DNA from: Hoeflea_A sp039025395
GTDB taxonomy: Bacteria; Pseudomonadota; Alphaproteobacteria; Rhizobiales; Rhizobiaceae
Assembly (NCBI GenBank): GCA_039025395.1
Contig: JBCCOK010000021.1
Location: forward strand, 1 to 64,000
DNA length: 64,000 bases
Reading direction: 5' to 3'
Under the pieces are notes generated by a model that was not told where the DNA came from, searched no databases, and saw only the letters and a program-made list of their open reading frames with translations. Shown piece by piece: positions 34,775 to 43,493 of this stretch. Within the stretch, counting starts at the first letter, position 1, and the number at the start of each line of letters is the position of its first letter. Both the position numbers and the translations under genes were made by a program.

Positions 34775-36112
34775 ATGGGTAAACTGAGACGTTACACGGT
34801 TAATCGTCAGACACGACCGACGACCACCAGGCAGCAGCAAGGCCCGGCGGCACCATCCGGCCGGAAGCGCACGCTTGGGCTGGCTCTCGTCGCGGTCGTC
34901 GGTGTTATGGCCGGGGGCGGCTTGGCTGCTGCCGTTTACCACGTAGACAACAACCCTCAGCAAAGCGCCTTGAACGGCAAGAGCAGCGTTCCGCCTGCGT
35001 TTGCAGCGGCTGTCGAAGCTGTTTTTGATACGTCGAGGAATAAAGAGGCAGATCAAGAATTGCAGCTGCAAACAGCGAGCATCCCTTCAACCGAAGAATC
35101 GGCGTCTGAGGCCGGGGAGGGGCTCAGTTGGACACCGGACGACGAAGCAGAAACAAAACTGCCGAATGTGGTTGTCGTTTCGTCCACGAAACCCGCGAAA
35201 CCCGTTGCATCTGACGAAACACAGGTTGCATCGCTTGCAACGACATCCACATTCAATCGGCCGACGTTTGAGACGCCTCAGCGATTTGACTCCGCCGCGA
35301 CCGAGAATGTGGCCGAAGCCGGGTCTCCGCACGCATTTGCCAAGGAGCCTATTTCGGCACGCGCACTAAAAGAGCGGATTGAGGCTCAGCTGGCCAGCCC
35401 GGCAGCTGCCGCCATATCTTCGGCAATGGTAGACGCGGAAGAGCGCGCGCCCGCCGTCGCCGGTGCTGGCGATGATCTTGCACCGCTTGGTTCACTTCAT
35501 TTCCTGGTGCTGCCCGAGACAGTTTCGAGCGTCGCTGAAGCCGTGGCATTGCAGAACGGTTGGAAGACGACCGCCAAACGTGATGTGAACCTGCGCACCC
35601 GTCCGAGCAACAAAGGTGAAGTGATTACCGTTATTCCGGCCAAGTCGGAGCTTTTGATTGAAAGGGACTGCACCCGTTGGTGTGCGGTCATTCATGATGG
35701 CCGCAAGGGTTATGTGCACAGAACATTCGTATCCCAATCAAAGAGGCCTGAGGATCAGGCAGCACCGCAACCGGTGACAACGGAAAGCACGGCTCCTTCG
35801 CTCCAGCAACGCATGGGTGCTACCCAGGCCAACCAGAACTTCGTGGCGGCGCAATCAAACGCTACATACGCGACCGAAGGCGTCAGCGATGCTGGCAGCG
35901 ATGGCTACCGGAAGGGCTATGCGACCAAGTATGTCAATATGCGCGCAGCACCTGAAAAGGACGCTCAGGTCCTCACCGTAGTGCCTGCGGAACAAGAGAT
36001 CATGGTGGAGCCAAACTGCAGACATTGGTGTAGCGCAGTTTATAAGGATCAAAGGGGCTACATTTACCGCACCTTTTTCCAGTATTCGGGAACAAGGGCT
36101 GAAGCAGGCTGA
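34775..36112 (+). CDS. Membrane-anchored protein with two SH3b domains
   Basis: About 445 residues: a short basic cytoplasmic leader, one membrane helix (about 35-55; LGLALVAVVGVMAGGGLAAAV), a long Ala/Glu/Ser-rich disordered stretch, then two bacterial SH3 repeats near residues 270-330 and 385-440. Each repeat has the N-(L/M)-R pattern (VNLRTRP, VNMRAAP), a paired-cysteine motif (CTRWCAV, CRHWCSA) and an ending GY-(V/I)-(H/Y)-RTF. SH3b domains bind peptidoglycan or peptides, so a cell-envelope role is likely. Start uncertain: ATG 34775 has GGAG about 11 nt upstream, ATG 34715 has nothing clear. A strong terminator follows. Confidence 0.8.
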   Translation: MGKLRRYTVNRQTRPTTTRQQQGPAAPSGRKRTLGLALVAVVGVMAGGGLAAAVYHVDNNPQQSALNGKSSVPPAFAAAVEAVFDTSRNKEADQELQLQTASIPSTEESASEAGEGLSWTPDDEAETKLPNVVVVSSTKPAKPVASDETQVASLATTSTFNRPTFETPQRFDSAATENVAEAGSPHAFAKEPISARALKERIEAQLASPAAAAISSAMVDAEERAPAVAGAGDDLAPLGSLHFLVLPETVSSVAEAVALQNGWKTTAKRDVNLRTRPSNKGEVITVIPAKSELLIERDCTRWCAVIHDGRKGYVHRTFVSQSKRPEDQAAPQPVTTESTAPSLQQRMGATQANQNFVAAQSNATYATEGVSDAGSDGYRKGYATKYVNMRAAPEKDAQVLTVVPAEQEIMVEPNCRHWCSAVYKDQRGYIYRTFFQYSGTRAEAG

Positions 36113-36511
36113 AACAAGCCGCTGGTTTTTTGATCGACCAAAACAATTGCCCGGTTCTTTTCGAACCGGGTTTTTTGTTTGGCGCTGTTGCTCGAGCCTC
36201 AAGGTCGATGGTTCATGACAAGCCAAGAGCTCCATCTTGTGACGAATACAGTTTTGGCGATCCCAATCTTGCCAGATGCGATTGCATGGTTTGCCTGCCA
36301 ACTTTCACAACGCAGCAATCACAATCACCAAACGTGAAAATGCGCCCGAGACAGCTGACTTGGCGGCATTTTTCGCCTGCTCGGCGTCGGTGGTTGAAAA
36401 ATGATCCAGGACGTCACCGAATAAGATCCACCGCGTCTCGTTCTTCCTGCATAGGCCGTTCGTTGGCGGCTCAGAAGCTGGTTCGCACACTTTCCAGGCG
36501 CGGATGCAACG
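36113..36511 (+). other. Convergent intergenic region, 399 bp
   Basis: Holds the terminator of the SH3 gene near its left end. The remaining 330 bp, up to the anti-sigma gene stop, contain no supported gene or other recognisable element. Confidence 0.5.
36150..36176 (+). terminator. Rho-independent terminator after SH3 gene
   Basis: A perfect 8-bp stem (CCCGGTTC at 36150-36157 with GAACCGGG at 36163-36170), a 5-nt loop and six T residues (36171-36176). It lies 38 nt after the SH3 gene stop. Confidence 0.92.
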
Positions 36512-37255
36512 TTACTGCCGGATCGCTTCGAGTGCCGCTGCTTCGGCCTCCACGGACATAGGCTCGCTGGCGCCGACGGCGTTGAGATAGGCATCCAGTG
36601 CTTCCAGCGATGAAGCTGGCGCGTAGCCCGAATTGCTCTGGCCTGCAAAAACGGTGAAGCGGTATTTCCAGTCAGCATCGGAACGACAGGCGACGGCGAC
36701 GATTGTTGAGCGGTCGACGCGATCGATTTCAAACTCACGGCAAAGCGTATTGTTGGCATCGCTGTAGCTGGCAATCGCTCTGAAAAGGCCCGATGCCCCC
36801 AGATCGGTTTCGCTACCCGAAGACGCGGTGTTGAGTGCAGTTATGATTTCCGGTTGGTTGACCGCATCCAGGGCCACCTGCGCGGGTTGATCTGTTGTCG
36901 AAGTTCCGGCCAGATATCCTCCGAGACCGCCCACCACGAGAGCCAGTGACGCAGCAAGCGGCATGGCCCAGCGGCGCACCGGAGTGGACGCATGGCGGCG
37001 CGGCAGCGCTGTAACGTTCGTTTCGGTGCCGACCATTTCCTCGATCTTGGCTTTCAGGTCAGCAGGGACCGGTTCATCGAGCAAGGGTTTGAGTGCGTTT
37101 TGGGCCATGCTCCGGCTCTCTATGAAGCCAGCAACCCGATTGGCCAGCCTTTCGTCTTTTTCTATGGCTTCTTCAACGGCCTTTTGTTTGTCCGCCGAAA
37201 GCTCGCCATCGGCAAAGGCCATTAGAGTTTCATCGCTGAAGTCACGCTCGGTCAT
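36512..37255 (-). CDS. Transmembrane anti-sigma factor
   Basis: A 247-residue single-pass protein. The N-terminal cytoplasmic part begins FSDETLMAFADGELSADKQ, the anti-sigma-type helix found in proteins that hold ECF sigma factors, though without the zinc His-x3-Cys-x2-Cys motif. A membrane helix follows at about 95-115 (MPLAASLALVVGGLGGYLAG), then a periplasmic domain of about 130 residues with two cysteines. It overlaps the sigma gene by 4 nt (ATGA). It probably keeps the sigma factor inactive until an envelope signal releases it. The trigger is unknown; the divergent secreted protease is a candidate partner or target. Confidence 0.85.
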   Translation of the reverse strand: MTERDFSDETLMAFADGELSADKQKAVEEAIEKDERLANRVAGFIESRSMAQNALKPLLDEPVPADLKAKIEEMVGTETNVTALPRRHASTPVRRWAMPLAASLALVVGGLGGYLAGTSTTDQPAQVALDAVNQPEIITALNTASSGSETDLGASGLFRAIASYSDANNTLCREFEIDRVDRSTIVAVACRSDADWKYRFTVFAGQSNSGYAPASSLEALDAYLNAVGASEPMSVEAEAAALEAIRQ

Positions 37256-37785
37256 GTCCTAAAACCCTCCTTGTCGTTAGAACGTTTGACCTCTGCGTCT
37301 ATTCCCATGTCCTCCGATATTTTCTTCCGGGCGCGCGCAAGCCGGCTCATCACCGTGCCGATAGGCACGTCAAGCACCTCTGAAGCCTCCCGGTAAGAGA
37401 GGCTCTCGACGCAAACCAGAAGCAGGACTTCACGTTGATCATCGGGTAGGGCGGCAATCGACTTTGCCGTTTCGTCGAGCGTCAGGCGCGCCTCCGTAAC
37501 CGTTTGACCATCCTGTCCGATCAGCGCGTTTGCATCATCGATTTCCACCGCATGGCCCTCGGTGCGGTTACGCCGCACCCGGTCGATCCAGCTATTGCGG
37601 AGAATACGGAACAACCAGGCATCCATACGTGTGCCCGGTTTATAGGAACTATGGTTTGCCAGCGCTTTCTCGCATGTCGTCTGGACCAAGTCGTCGGCGA
37701 TATCGCGTGATCGACACAGCGAAATCGCAAAACGCCGAAGGTTTGGCAGAAGCGCAACCATCTGTTGCCCAAACTCGTCCGCCAT
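37252..37785 (-). CDS. ECF-type RNA polymerase sigma factor
   Basis: A 177-residue group 4 sigma factor with region 2 (about 10-75; DIADDLVQTTCEKAL, WLFRILRNSWIDRVRR) and region 4 (about 115-165; LPDDQREVLLLVCVESLSYREASEVLDVPIGTVMSRLARARKK) joined by a short linker. The ATG at 37785 is chosen; the longer frame needs TTG at 37791. It is co-transcribed with the anti-sigma gene and is transcribed away from a subtilisin-like protease. The intergenic region carries a near-symmetric ECF-type promoter, so autoregulation and joint control of the protease are likely. Confidence 0.92.
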   Translation of the reverse strand: MADEFGQQMVALLPNLRRFAISLCRSRDIADDLVQTTCEKALANHSSYKPGTRMDAWLFRILRNSWIDRVRRNRTEGHAVEIDDANALIGQDGQTVTEARLTLDETAKSIAALPDDQREVLLLVCVESLSYREASEVLDVPIGTVMSRLARARKKISEDMGIDAEVKRSNDKEGFRT

Positions 37786-37822
37786 GCGCAATCGGGTCCT
37801 TCACATATTTTTTCGTTGATAG

Positions 37823-37852
37823 GGAATAACACCGGACCTCAGCCGTTCTTCC
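37823..37852 (+). promoter_or_regulatory. Divergent symmetric ECF-type promoter
   Basis: GGAATAAC (37823-37830), 14 nt, then GTTCTTCC (37845-37852). Read on either strand this is GGAAnAAC-N14-GTTnTTCC, which resembles an ECF -35 element (GGAA-AAC) and -10 element (GTT) at the usual distance. The -10 of each strand is the complement of the -35 of the other. Predicted transcript starts are near 37855 (plus, towards the protease) and 37820 (minus, towards the sigma gene). Sigma specificity inferred. Confidence 0.55.
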
Positions 37853-37903
37853 AACACTTGGTATAGAGGCAACAACAGCATAAAAACAAGAGAGTAAAAG
37901 ACT

Positions 37904-39364
37904 ATGCGAAAGACAGCGCGTAAGAGACGAACCATGTTCCGAAACGCACTTGCAATTATGGTCCTGACACCGGCGCTTGCGCTGGCACCGACACTCCTTT
38001 TTTCAGGGCAATACAACTTTGCCGTCCCGATTGCCCATGCGGACGATGGAGATGACGGAGGGGACAACGGCGATAACGGTGATGACGGCGACGACGGTGA
38101 TGACGGTGATGATGGAGACGACGGCGCCAACCGTGGCGGCAACCGGGGTGATGGCGCGCGCAGCGGAAACAACAGGGGCGGCGCAATCATCCAAAGACTG
38201 TTTCGCAGAAATCAACCGGGTCCGGCGCCGGCCCCGGCCCAATCCGTGCAATTGCCGGACCGCTCGCCCGACGAGGTTCTAGCGACCGGGCTCAACGCTG
38301 CTGAAGTTGAAAGCCTCGTCGCGCTTGGTTACACAATACTCGATCAGCAGGTCCTCACGTCAATTGACAGCACCTTTGTCCGCTTTCGCGTTCGAAACGG
38401 CATAAGCCTTGAAGCGGCGAGGGATGAGGTCGAAGCTGCGGGGAACGACGTCAATGCAGATTTCAATCACTATTACAGACCAACCGCTTCGTCCGCAGCC
38501 GTTGTCCAAGAGGCCGTGTTTCGCTGCGAAGGCCCTGGATGCGCAGCCAAGCGTATGATCGGATGGCCGCTTGAAGCGCTGTCCAACCGCAGTTGTTCCT
38601 CAAATGTGCGGATCGGCCTTATCGATACCGGAATTAATCCTGATCACATCGCCTTCAACCATGGAAGGCTGGAGTTGATCACGAGCCCCGTGGAAGGCCT
38701 CCGCAAATCGGGACGCCGGCACGGCACAGCCGTCGCATCCATTCTGATCGGGTCACAAGACAGTCGTACGCCGGGACTGCTGCCGGATGCGACCGTCGTT
38801 GCAGTCGATGCATTTTACCGCGCCGGCGGCAATGACGAGCGAAGTGACGCCTATACGCTGGTCCGCTCAGTTGATCTCGTACGGCAACGTAACGTTGAGA
38901 TTATCAATATGAGCCTTTCCGGACCGCCCAACACCATTCTTGAGCGCTTGATGACTGACCTCGCCAGTGCGGGCGTGATTGTCGTCGCCGCGGCCGGAAA
39001 TCGTGGACCGAAGGCGGATCCCGTTTATCCGGCGGCCTATCCGAACGTCATCGCTGTGACCGCCGTTGACAACAATCGCCGTGCCTACCGGCGCGCAGGC
39101 CGGGGCAGTCACATTGATATTGCCAGTCCCGGCGTCGAGGTCTGGATCGCCGCGTCTGTCCGGGGTGCTCGCTTTGCGACGGGAACCTCCTACGCGGTAC
39201 CGTTCACGACGGCCGCTGTTGCACTCGCGATCCAGGGTCTTGAAGAGCGAGACCACCAGCAGGTCGTCGCTGCATTGGCTGAACATGCGATCGATATCGG
39301 TGAAACCGGCAGGGATGATGTGTTCGGCTACGGTCTGCTTCAGGCCAGCGGCCTGTGCCGTTAG
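37904..39364 (+). CDS. Secreted subtilisin-like serine protease with Asp/Gly-rich region
   Basis: A 486-residue exported peptidase of family S8. The catalytic triad is D241 (IGLIDTGIN), H273 (RRHGTAVAS) and S429 (GTSYAVP), with oxyanion N366 (AAAGN). An N-terminal signal/hydrophobic segment (about 12-34) precedes an acidic run at residues 46-75 made of repeated DDG/DNG units that may bind calcium. An Arg/Gly-rich linker follows, then about 80 residues that could be a propeptide. Three or four cysteines lie before the catalytic aspartate. Start: ATG 37904 or ATG 37934, of which the latter gives a more typical signal peptide. It is divergent from an ECF sigma/anti-sigma pair and probably in its regulon. 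Substrate unknown. Confidence 0.9.
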   Translation: MRKTARKRRTMFRNALAIMVLTPALALAPTLLFSGQYNFAVPIAHADDGDDGGDNGDNGDDGDDGDDGDDGDDGANRGGNRGDGARSGNNRGGAIIQRLFRRNQPGPAPAPAQSVQLPDRSPDEVLATGLNAAEVESLVALGYTILDQQVLTSIDSTFVRFRVRNGISLEAARDEVEAAGNDVNADFNHYYRPTASSAAVVQEAVFRCEGPGCAAKRMIGWPLEALSNRSCSSNVRIGLIDTGINPDHIAFNHGRLELITSPVEGLRKSGRRHGTAVASILIGSQDSRTPGLLPDATVVAVDAFYRAGGNDERSDAYTLVRSVDLVRQRNVEIINMSLSGPPNTILERLMTDLASAGVIVVAAAGNRGPKADPVYPAAYPNVIAVTAVDNNRRAYRRAGRGSHIDIASPGVEVWIAASVRGARFATGTSYAVPFTTAAVALAIQGLEERDHQQVVAALAEHAIDIGETGRDDVFGYGLLQASGLCR

Positions 39365-39464
39365 GTTCGCCGGTTCGGCTGCGGTATCAACCGCGGCTAC
39401 ACAGTGTTTGGCGGAAGTACCGATCTCGCAACGCAAGCCGGTCGGCAAACATCGCGCCGGCACA

Positions 39465-39989
39465 TCACTTTGCGGATGCTACGAATGCATCCAGTTCCTG
39501 CGCGAGCGTGTCCCAGTCCGTGAACTCGTGATCTTCAGTGATCTTGGTGCGGTCTTCCAGAACAATGTGTTCAACGATCTGGTTCATGTAGTAGTCGTAT
39601 TGTTCGAATTTCAAAGCGCCGGCAACAAGTGAAACGGCGGCAGGTTTGAATGCCGTATCGTCGATAAAATCGTCGATGTACTTCTGCGCTTCCTTTTCTC
39701 CGCCTTCGAAGGCGATTGAAAGGCTTACCGAAACCAGCAACGTCGGGAGTTCCTTCATCTGTTTGCGGTGTGCAACGACGAAATTCGAAAGAGATTCCTG
39801 ATGGTGGCGTTGGTGAACGGATCCGGCAAGAATCACAACATCGAAAGTCGAAATGTCAAGGTCGACCATGCGTCGATTGCTGTTTCGGAGGTCGACCTCG
39901 TGTGCGTTCTTTTCGAGATGTGCGGCGCAGAATTCAGCAATTTTTCGGGTTTGCCCCTCGGTCGTCGCATAGACAAGAAGAATTCGCAT
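39465..39989 (-). CDS. Flavodoxin-like protein (HemG-like family)
   Basis: A 174-residue FMN-binding flavodoxin-fold protein. The phosphate-binding loop is VYATTEGQTRKIA right at the N-terminus, as in menaquinone-dependent protoporphyrinogen oxidase HemG and related flavodoxins; VVILAGSVHQRHHQ follows strand 3. The ATG at 39989 puts that loop in place; a longer frame to 40049 adds a non-conserved leader. Whether it is a true HemG is uncertain. No heme gene is adjacent. It is convergent with the subtilisin-like gene. Confidence 0.75.
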   Translation of the reverse strand: MRILLVYATTEGQTRKIAEFCAAHLEKNAHEVDLRNSNRRMVDLDISTFDVVILAGSVHQRHHQESLSNFVVAHRKQMKELPTLLVSVSLSIAFEGGEKEAQKYIDDFIDDTAFKPAAVSLVAGALKFEQYDYYMNQIVEHIVLEDRTKITEDHEFTDWDTLAQELDAFVASAK

Positions 39990-40275
39990 GATTCGCCTCC
40001 AGTTGTTCTGAATCCGTTCAGACGGCTGCTGATGGGAAGTGTTGTGCATCTACGATACGAGCAGTTATCGTTTGGTTCGTTGCGCCAGATCAAGCGGCGG
40101 GATCGCGCATTTGCCGGCATCCCATAGTGGAGCGAATGCCGTCGTCTGACCGCAAGCACGTTTTCCGCGCATCGGGGGATCGTCCTGATCGATCGTCTGA
40201 TCTAATCCTGAAAAATTGACGCGGCGTTCGCTTGGCGGCAATCTTGGCCATATTCTGGAAGCTGGGACAGGACAA

Positions 40276-40662
40276 ATGACAGATGCCATTTACAATCCGT
40301 CGAACCCGAAGCATTTCATGCAACTCGACGCCATTGACCAAACGGTGCGCATCATGTTCGCCGGAGAGACGGTTGCGCGCACGCGCCGGGCTATGCGCCT
40401 TCTTGAGTCCGGCAAAAGGCTCTATGCGCCGCAATACTATATCCCGCTTGAGGATATATCGGTGCCCCTGTCACGGACACACAGGACGACCCATTGCCCA
40501 CTCAAGGGCGATGCCAGCTATTTCTCCATTGCCGATGTAGCGGGAGCAGAAGAAATCGGCTGGGCTTATGAACGCCCGTTCGAATTTGCGGCACGGCTTT
40601 CGGATCACATCGCGTTCGACCTGCGCCGGGCGTCCATTGTAATCGATGCGCTCGAAGCCTGA
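40276..40662 (+). CDS. DUF427 domain protein
   Basis: A 128-residue cytosolic protein matching the DUF427 layout: a first strand/turn with FAGETVARTRRAMRLLES, the DISVPLSRTHRTTHCPLKGDASYFSI core and a C-terminal YERPFEF strand. DUF427 has no established activity. AGGACAA precedes the ATG at 40276. It is followed 31 nt later by a Tag-like glycosylase gene on the same strand. Confidence 0.85.
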   Translation: MTDAIYNPSNPKHFMQLDAIDQTVRIMFAGETVARTRRAMRLLESGKRLYAPQYYIPLEDISVPLSRTHRTTHCPLKGDASYFSIADVAGAEEIGWAYERPFEFAARLSDHIAFDLRRASIVIDALEA

Positions 40663-40693
40663 GATATCCCGGCCAACCTGGAAACGGTGATCC

Positions 40694-41368
40694 ATGCGCG
40701 ATTTTGATGCCATTTATAAGATTTCAGCCAGCCGGAAGGGCGGTGCGGAAGCTTTCGAAGCGACGTTGTCATCACCCCTGAGTGCGGCCGCGCTGTCCGC
40801 AATTCCCGACCACCGTTGGCTTTCAATGATGAGCAAGTGCGTTTTCCAGGCTGGGTTCAATTGGAAGGTCGTGGACAGCAAGTGGAACGATATCGAAACG
40901 GCTTTCGAGGATTTTGACGTCGGGCGCATGGGATTCATGACCGACGACGACATCGCCGATCACCTTAACAATCCAAAGATCATTCGCCATGGCAAGAAGA
41001 TTGCCGCGATCCGCGACAATGCTCTGTTTTTGAGTGACCTCGCGCGGGAAAGCGGTTCAGCCGCGACAGTGTTTGCCCATTGGCCAAGCGCGGATTATGT
41101 CGGATTGCTGTCAATGCTCAAGAAGCGTGCATCGCGTCTGGGCGGCAACAGCGCCATGTATTTTCTACGCTTCATGGGTGTCGACAGCTTCATCCTGTCA
41201 AGGGACGTCAGCGCTGCATTGATACGCGAAGGTGTCGTGGACAAGACGCCGAGCTCCAATCGTGACATGGAAAAGGTACAGGCTGCATTCAACAGCTGGA
41301 GCAGTCAGTCGGGGCGCCCGCTGATGCAGATCAGCCGTGTACTTGCCTGCTCGATTGATACCGCATGA
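40694..41368 (+). CDS. DNA-3-methyladenine glycosylase I-like protein
   Basis: A 224-residue protein of the Tag/AlkA-superfamily helix-hairpin-helix type, in the divergent branch common in rhizobia (MRDFDAIYKISASRKGG, VFQAGFNWKVVDSKWNDIETAFEDFDVGRMGFMTDDDI split by ordinary residues, RLGGNSAMYFLRFMGVDSFILSRDV). Tag removes 3-methyladenine from alkylated DNA. Here the C-terminal zinc-snap residues of E. coli Tag are not evident, so activity is inferred from family membership. It is downstream of DUF427 and probably co-transcribed. Confidence 0.8.
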   Translation: MRDFDAIYKISASRKGGAEAFEATLSSPLSAAALSAIPDHRWLSMMSKCVFQAGFNWKVVDSKWNDIETAFEDFDVGRMGFMTDDDIADHLNNPKIIRHGKKIAAIRDNALFLSDLARESGSAATVFAHWPSADYVGLLSMLKKRASRLGGNSAMYFLRFMGVDSFILSRDVSAALIREGVVDKTPSSNRDMEKVQAAFNSWSSQSGRPLMQISRVLACSIDTA

Positions 41369-41411
41369 GCGTCAGGCGGCAATAAACGTGTGCCGTTCCG
41401 GTTACCTGGCT

Positions 41412-41430
41412 GAGCGCCGCCCCGGCGCTC
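41412..41430. terminator. Hairpin between convergent genes
   Basis: A perfect 8-bp inverted repeat (41412-41419 with 41423-41430, 3-nt loop) between the Tag-like gene and the GGDEF-EAL gene, which end towards each other. There is no clear T-run on either strand, so it is a candidate two-way terminator. Confidence 0.5.
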
Positions 41431-41444
41431 CTGAGGCTAACAAA

Positions 41445-43493
41445 TCATCCGGCTTTTGCTTGGGCTGCAATTCCGGCGAGGCCCGTCCGCTGATAGGTGG
41501 CGAGCCAGTCGCGCACCACGTCCGCCGGCATCGGCGGTGCAATGGCATTGCCTTGAAACTCATTGCAGCCCAGTTCCATCAATGCCTCGATTTCATCAGC
41601 AGTCTCAACACCTTCGGCAATGACTTTGATGTTCAGCGCAGATGATAGCCGGATAATCGAATCGACTATAATGCGAATTCGATCGCAACTGTCGATGCCC
41701 GATACAAACTGACGGTCAATTTTCACCCGATCGAACAGGTCGCGGTTGAGGTGCGACAGCGAAGCGAAACCAGTACCGAAATCATCGACCTCAATGTGCA
41801 TGCCGAGCCGCCGCAACTCATAGAGCGCCAGTGCCGATTGCGCGCCATCACTTTCGATAGCGACGGATTCAACGACCTCTACGCTGACACGATCATAGGC
41901 AAGGCCATACTCGTCCGCCGCCTGGGCGATGCTGCGAAAGAAGCCGTTCCACATCAAATCGTAAGTGGAGAAGTTCACACCGATCCGGCCGAATTCAATG
42001 CCTTTCGACTGCCATTCAGCGGCCGCATCAAACGCCTGGTCTATCACAAGACGGGTGATATCCGGCATGCGGCCGAAACTCGCCGCTGCGGCGAGAAACT
42101 CGGCGGGCCGCAAGACGCCACGCTTCGGGTGATGCCAGCGCACCAGGACCTCAACGCCGGTGATGTGACCGGTTGCGAGGTTAAGCTGCGGTTGGAATAC
42201 GGGCCGGAATTGTCCTTCAACAATGGCTCGGTCGATCTCCTGTTCAAGCGACCTCGAATCATCAAGTTTTTTGCGAAGCTCCTCGGTGAAGAAGCGAAAC
42301 GTGCCCTTTTCCGCGGCTTTGGCGGCATAAAGCGCAACATCGGCAGCAGCGAGCAGTTCTTCGGTGTCGATGCCATCGCTCGGAAAGCGGGCAATGCCGA
42401 TACTGGCTTGCAATTTTGTCGGGACGCCGGAAATCTGCACTGTTCCATTAAGCCGAGTCAGGACTTTTCCTGCCACTGTCGAAAGATCGGCCATTGCGTT
42501 CGGATCGGTTACGACAATCAAAAACTCGTCACCACCCATGCGACAGGCCACGCCACTCCCGCCGATAGCTGTATTGAGACGGCTTGCCACCAACCGTAGA
42601 AGTTTGTCACCCTGAAGGTGACCGAAGCTGTCGTTGATCGCCTTGAAGTCGTCGAGATCAAGCAGGAAAATTGCTGTTTTATGTGATGATTGCTCGCTGC
42701 CCGCTGCGGTTCGCTCCTGTATCAGATCAAGAGCAAAATCTCGATTTGCAAGCCCCGTCAGGCTATCATGAGTTGCCGCGAACCGCATTTCATCACGCGC
42801 GGCGATCAGCTCACGATTGCTCTCACCGATTTGCCGCGCCAATGGACGGAAGAGGAAGAGGCCGCCGAGCGCCAAGAGGCAAAGCGATGTCACAAGAATG
42901 GTCAGATGAATACGCTCAAAGCGGGAAATCGCTGCAACTGTCTGCCCCCGGTAGACATCGGCCAGATCGTCCAAAGCCGGAAGTACGCTGCTGGCGGCGA
43001 CTGCTTCTATCCGTCCGAGATAGTCTGCAGCTTCTTTCGGTGATGACTCAGCTAACTGTGCCAGTTGCTCGGTGTTTTGGATAAGCGACCGGATATAGTA
43101 ATCCAGTTGGCTGGGCCACGCGAACAACGTGTCGTAGACGCGCTGTGGCACGGCGGTCTTGCCTTGGAGCTCGGCTGCCTGTTCCAGGACGCTTTCATGT
43201 CGTTGCTTCAGTTCGGCGATTGAAGCGTTCAGCGCGTCCAGCGTATTGCCGCGCTCCGCGGGATCCTCGTCGCCTAGTGCACGCTGGCTGAGGAGTACCG
43301 TACGTTGGGCGAGAAGCCGTTCCTTGTTGATATCCCTATAGGCGACAGCGTAACTGCTGCCCCGTTCCACCTCGGCATTCAGTGCGAAATAAGAGCCGCT
43401 CAGCAGAATGGCCATGACCAGGAGGGCCAGACGGTAGGCGACACGGATACGCCTTTCCGGATCTTTACGCAGTCCGCTGACAATAGCGTTCAT
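41445..43493 (-). CDS. Membrane GGDEF-EAL protein with PilJ-type sensor
   Basis: About 682 residues. Two membrane helices (about 20-40 and 203-220) flank a helical periplasmic sensor resembling PilJ/methyl-accepting inputs. A GGDEF domain follows with an intact MGGDEFLIV, so diguanylate cyclase activity is possible. The EAL domain has GVEVLVRW in place of GxEALxRW, but retains the catalytic residues (NFS, VEVVES, VDDFGTG, KID, QGNAIAPPM), so it may be an active c-di-GMP phosphodiesterase. The ATG at 43493 is preferred over GTG 43499 on ribosome-site spacing. It controls c-di-GMP, and hence motility or biofilm, by inference. Confidence 0.9.
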   Translation of the reverse strand: MNAIVSGLRKDPERRIRVAYRLALLVMAILLSGSYFALNAEVERGSSYAVAYRDINKERLLAQRTVLLSQRALGDEDPAERGNTLDALNASIAELKQRHESVLEQAAELQGKTAVPQRVYDTLFAWPSQLDYYIRSLIQNTEQLAQLAESSPKEAADYLGRIEAVAASSVLPALDDLADVYRGQTVAAISRFERIHLTILVTSLCLLALGGLFLFRPLARQIGESNRELIAARDEMRFAATHDSLTGLANRDFALDLIQERTAAGSEQSSHKTAIFLLDLDDFKAINDSFGHLQGDKLLRLVASRLNTAIGGSGVACRMGGDEFLIVVTDPNAMADLSTVAGKVLTRLNGTVQISGVPTKLQASIGIARFPSDGIDTEELLAAADVALYAAKAAEKGTFRFFTEELRKKLDDSRSLEQEIDRAIVEGQFRPVFQPQLNLATGHITGVEVLVRWHHPKRGVLRPAEFLAAAASFGRMPDITRLVIDQAFDAAAEWQSKGIEFGRIGVNFSTYDLMWNGFFRSIAQAADEYGLAYDRVSVEVVESVAIESDGAQSALALYELRRLGMHIEVDDFGTGFASLSHLNRDLFDRVKIDRQFVSGIDSCDRIRIIVDSIIRLSSALNIKVIAEGVETADEIEALMELGCNEFQGNAIAPPMPADVVRDWLATYQRTGLAGIAAQAKAG

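Noticed and set aside
38038..38130. Short tandem repeat that could look like a CRISPR or satellite
   Set aside because: The repeat is in frame inside the protease gene and encodes DDG/DNG units; no spacers or cas genes exist.
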